Origin: Methanosarcinales archaeon
Lineage (GTDB): Archaea; Halobacteriota; Methanosarcinia; DSM-18856; Methermicoccaceae
Reading direction: 5' to 3'
Assembly: GCA_003661015.1 (NCBI GenBank)
Contig: QMVI01000026.1
Coordinates: forward strand, 1-9,566
Length of the DNA: 9,566 bases
Of this stretch, positions 7,724 through 9,566 are shown one piece after another. Within the stretch, counting starts at the first letter, position 1; each line of letters begins with the position of its first letter. Position numbers and translations under genes: made by a program. The notes beneath the pieces are model-generated. The model was not told where the DNA came from. It ran no database searches and saw only the letters and a list, made by a program, of their open reading frames with translations.

Positions 7724-8560
7724 ATGATGGATTAGTTCAGAAAGTTCTGTTCATACGAACGGGTGGGGGACGTACTCATCCTCAAAATCAAAATAAAAGA
7801 ATGTGAGGGCGAGAGATAGTTGGCTGAGGAGATAGGAAAGGCGAAAAAGGTGAGGTCAGTTGCAGTTGTTCGTGGGAAGACTGAAGGACATGAAAGAGTG
7901 AGACCCATTGAGGTGATATGGGGTGATACAAACACAACAACCATCCACAGAGAATGGGGATGTCTCCTCAAAGTTGACCCCTCCAGGGTATTCTTCACAC
8001 CGCGCCTGAGCTATGAGAGGATGAGGGTTGCAAAGCTCGTGAGAGACGGGGAGACAGTACTGAACGCATTTGCTGGGGTGGGTGCTTTCTCGATTCTCAT
8101 ATCAAAGCTACATCCATCCACCAAAATACTCTCGGTTGACTCGAATCCCTGTGCGTTTGAGTTCATGCTCGAGAACAGGAGGCTGAACAAATGCTGGGGG
8201 GTTGTGCCTGTGCTTTCGGATGCATTTGATGTGATGAAATCGTTTTCAGACAGATTCGACAGGGTTCTTCTACCCCTGCCAGAACTTTCATTGAAGGCAC
8301 TCCCGTATGCGGTGAGGTGTGTGAAGAATGGGGGAGTCATACATTTTTACGGAACTGCGTGCAGAAAGAAGGGTCTTCCACAGGCATCTGACCTCTGGAA
8401 CGATATAAAGGAGGCAGTGGAGGGGGAAGCGAGGGTGGATTTGAAGATTCTGAATTTCAGAAAGGTGAGAGCTGTGAACAGAGGAATCTATCATGTTGTG
8501 TATGATTTGGTGGTGAAGAAACAATATCAAAATCAAAATGCGACATCAACATCAAAATGA
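7724..8560 (+). CDS. Trm5/TYW2-family tRNA methyltransferase, short form, read through two TAG codons
   Basis: This family modifies position 37 of tRNA with S-adenosylmethionine: Trm5 makes m1G37, and the related TYW2 transfers the aminocarboxypropyl group in wyosine synthesis. Starting at the ATG at 7724, 278 residues are encoded. The frame reads MMD-TAG-FRKFCSYERVGDVLIL, continues to ECEGER-TAG-LAEEIGK, then runs uninterrupted through TEGHERVRPIEVIWG, TIHREWGCLLKVD, VFFTPRLSYERMRVA and the SAM-binding AFAGVGAFSI to TGA. SYERVGDVLIL matches the conserved start of the family D2 domain and is lost if TAG is read as stop. The tRNA-elbow-binding D1 domain of long Trm5 is absent. FFTPRLSYER favours Trm5 over TYW2. 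At the usual NLP/NPP site the protein has LPLPEL, lacking the asparagine, so its precise reaction is uncertain. Its tail has Gln/Asn/Ser/Thr-rich low complexity encoded by repeated ATCAAAAT. Confidence 0.88.
7733..7735 (+). other. In-frame TAG, codon 4 of the Trm5-family gene
   Basis: The frame reads TAA ATG ATG GAT TAG TTC AGA AAG. There is no alternative start between this TAG and the conserved SYERVGD segment other than the GTG inside that segment. Initiation therefore most likely occurs at ATG 7724 or 7727, with the TAG translated. Confidence 0.8.
7817..7819 (+). other. In-frame TAG, codon 32 of the Trm5-family gene
   Basis: TAG separates SYERVGDVLIL...ECEGER from LAEEIGKAKKVRSV, two parts of one conserved D2 domain. 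A standard-code gene finder would start at the TTG directly after it and lose the N-terminus. Confidence 0.9.
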
Positions 8561-8574
8561 TATTAAATAATAAC
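8561..8574 (+). promoter_or_regulatory. TATA-like promoter of the SRPBCC gene
   Basis: ATTAAATAATAA lies directly after the TGA of the Trm5-family gene, about 25-27 bases before the ATG at 8593. This spacing fits a leaderless transcript; no Shine-Dalgarno is visible in the gap. Confidence 0.5.
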
Positions 8575-8592
8575 AAACCACTTATCCTGAAA

Positions 8593-9024
8593 ATGCCAAA
8601 AGCAACAGTGAAGTTCGTGGTAGAGCTTCCCATATGGGAAGTGTGGAGCATCATATCAGACTCCAAGAGTAATCAGCACTGCATACCCGGATGTATTGCA
8701 TGTGATAGAATAAGAGATGGTGTGAGTTAGTGGGTGCTTCAGTACGAGCTTGGACCATTTGTGAAGAGGGTGAGCGTTCTGACGACTGATACAGCTGTCG
8801 AGCCACCTTACCATGGAAAATGGAGGGGGAGTGCAGAGGACTTCGTAATCGAGGGAGAGGTCTGGCTCAAAGAACTCGATGAGGGAAAGACAGAAGTAAA
8901 ATACACCCTCGAAATCATACCTAAAAGCATACTCATGAAGTCGGTTGAGGGTTTTGTTCTCGAAAAGATAAAAAAAGATGTGAAGGAGTATGCCAGAAAC
9001 ATACTCTCCTACGCAAAAAAGTAA
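8593..9024 (+). CDS. SRPBCC (START/polyketide-cyclase-like) protein read through one TAG codon
   Basis: The 143-residue protein starts MPKATVKFVVELPIWEVW and has the SRPBCC pattern: an initial strand, two short helices, the CIPGC segment shared with CoxG-like proteins (about residues 30-35), an antiparallel sheet, and a long C-terminal helix (about 115-143, EKIKKDVKEYARNIL). These folds form a hydrophobic pocket for lipids, quinones or other small ligands, but the ligand cannot be inferred here. A TAG at codon 46 sits between DRIRDGVS and WVLQYELGP, within the strand region after CIPGC. Under the standard code only an incomplete 97-codon piece beginning with GTG 8734 would remain, without the first strand and helices. 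The start is supported by an upstream TATA-like element. The TAA stop abuts the stop of the convergent hsp20 gene with no spacer. It is predicted cytoplasmic; no signal peptide or membrane segment is visible. Confidence 0.85.
8728..8730 (+). other. In-frame TAG, codon 46 of the SRPBCC gene
   Basis: The frame reads GGT GTG AGT TAG TGG GTG CTT. The translated sequence on both sides belongs to one SRPBCC domain, and 45 uninterrupted codons precede the TAG after a well placed ATG and promoter. Confidence 0.9.
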
Positions 9025-9456
9025 TCACTGTATCTCTATCTTCTTGCCCTTGTACTCGGGGATCTTCAACCTGAGAAGCCCGTTTTCGATTGATGTCTCG
9101 ACTTCAGCTGGGTCTGATATTTTTATTGGCACAAATGTCCTGAGCTTTCCAAACTTCAACTCATCCATTACCACATCTGCAGTCTCAACTTCCTCGGGTA
9201 TCTTTCGGTTCGCAACTATGAGGAAACCCTCTTCCCTGTCATACAGTTCCACATCATCCTTTGTGCATCCTGCAACATCACAGTAAACATAGTAGTATTC
9301 CTCATGCCTCAGGATGGTTATCGGCAAATCCCTCTCCGCCCTTATGAACTCAGTAATCTTCTCAGGAGAGATTGTCGACAGAAGTTTCAGCCCTTCTTCG
9401 AAGTACTTTTCTATCTCCCTTGGGGGTTTATAAAACCTCCTCCAAAATTCCTCCAT
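9025..9456 (-). CDS. Small heat shock protein, Hsp20/alpha-crystallin family
   Basis: These ATP-independent chaperones form oligomers that hold unfolding proteins in the cytoplasm. The 143-residue protein has a charged N-terminal region (to about 45), then an alpha-crystallin domain beginning near PITILRHEEYYYVYCDV. The diagnostic ENGLLRLKIP strand lies near the C-terminus and the oligomerisation I-x-I motif is present as KIEIQ at the very end. I chose the ATG at 9456, which has a GGTGAG Shine-Dalgarno 5 bases upstream; the GTG at 9465 would overlap that site. The TGA stop is at 9025-9027, directly abutting the SRPBCC stop. It contains no in-frame TAG. Confidence 0.93.
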   Translation of the reverse strand: MEEFWRRFYKPPREIEKYFEEGLKLLSTISPEKITEFIRAERDLPITILRHEEYYYVYCDVAGCTKDDVELYDREEGFLIVANRKIPEEVETADVVMDELKFGKLRTFVPIKISDPAEVETSIENGLLRLKIPEYKGKKIEIQ

Positions 9457-9460
9457 AACA

Positions 9461-9468
9461 CTCACCTT
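9461..9468 (-). promoter_or_regulatory. Ribosome binding site of hsp20
   Basis: The minus strand reads AAGGTGAG and then GTGTT before ATG 9456. The spacing is right for that ATG, and the site overlaps the GTG at 9465, so it decides between the two starts. Confidence 0.65.
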
Positions 9469-9484
9469 ATCTTCTTCGTTTTTC

Positions 9485-9498
9485 TCATATATTAAATT
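9485..9498 (-). promoter_or_regulatory. TATA box of hsp20
   Basis: The minus strand reads AATTTAATATATGA, a good archaeal TATA element about 35 bases before the hsp20 ATG. It would give a short leader that still contains the Shine-Dalgarno. Confidence 0.6.
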
Positions 9499-9503
9499 GA
9501 TGG

Positions 9504-9529
9504 AGTATCATCAAAAGTATAAGTATCAT
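9504..9529. repeat. Pair of AGTATCAT direct repeats upstream of hsp20
   Basis: AGTATCAT occurs at 9504-9511 and 9522-9529, 18 bases apart, just upstream of the hsp20 TATA box as that gene is transcribed. A regulator binding site is possible. I do not see the CTAAC/GTTAG palindrome that I recall for archaeal heat-shock operators. Confidence 0.5.
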
Positions 9530-9543
9530 GAGTTCAGAATCAG

Positions 9544-9565
9544 TTAAGTAAGTATTAAGTAAGTA
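9544..9565. repeat. 11-bp perfect tandem repeat at the right edge
   Basis: TTAAGTAAGTA occurs twice in tandem (9544-9554 and 9555-9565), with GTAAG/TTAAG sub-repeats. It may continue beyond the window, so the array size is unknown. No gene is visible between the hsp20 start and this edge. Confidence 0.8.
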
Positions 9566-9566
9566 A

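Noticed and set aside
4901..8730. A local recoding hairpin (PYLIS-like) at each TAG
   Set aside because: By eye I find no shared sequence or consistent stem just downstream of the seven TAGs. A folding calculation was not possible here.
1793..9024. Pseudogenisation or sequencing error as the cause of the interrupted genes
   Set aside because: All interruptions are TAG, there are no frameshifts, the flanking protein is conserved, and four separate genes on both strands are affected. It remains formally possible until reads and the genome are checked.

Overview
The window looks like a euryarchaeal chromosome segment. Evidence: a PUA/PAPS-reductase/ferredoxin fusion, an archaeal-type IleRS (HLGT and KMSKS signatures), an archaeal phosphopantetheine adenylyltransferase, a Trm5/TYW2-family tRNA enzyme, AT-rich TATA-like promoters close to start codons, and tight gene packing. 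The exact lineage cannot be read from this sequence; a methanogen or methanogen-related (alkane-oxidising or Archaeoglobus-like) archaeon is an inference.

Layout. Positions 2-1738 (+) hold the 3' part of a PAPS-reductase-family protein that enters from outside the window. It converges on a minus-strand cluster that reads right to left: coaD (7646-7197), ilvB (7156-5438), ilvN (5441-4944) and ileS (4939-1793). ilvB/ilvN overlap by ATGA and ilvN/ileS are 4 bases apart, so acetolactate synthase (branched-chain amino acid synthesis) and isoleucyl-tRNA synthetase are probably co-transcribed. Divergent from coaD, across a short AT-rich bidirectional promoter region, is a Trm5/TYW2-family gene (7724-8560, +), followed by an SRPBCC/START-like gene (8593-9024, +). 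That gene abuts, with no spacer, a convergent Hsp20 gene (9456-9025, -), whose promoter and upstream repeats fill the right end.

The main result is that TAG behaves as a sense codon. Seven TAG codons fall in frame inside four otherwise intact genes: two in ileS, two in coaD, two in the Trm5-family gene and one in the SRPBCC gene. No TAA, TGA or frameshift interrupts any gene. Reading through TAG restores family-conserved sequence on both sides, including the HLGT-to-KMSKS continuity of IleRS, the conserved N-terminus of the Trm5-like protein and the C-terminus of CoaD. All eight genes then end in TGA (five) or TAA (three) and none in TAG. The simplest explanation is an archaeal genetic code in which TAG is translated, most likely as pyrrolysine, in ordinary housekeeping genes. 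The pyl genes are not in this window, so the identity of the inserted residue is inferred. Standard-code annotation would break ileS into three pieces and truncate the other three genes.
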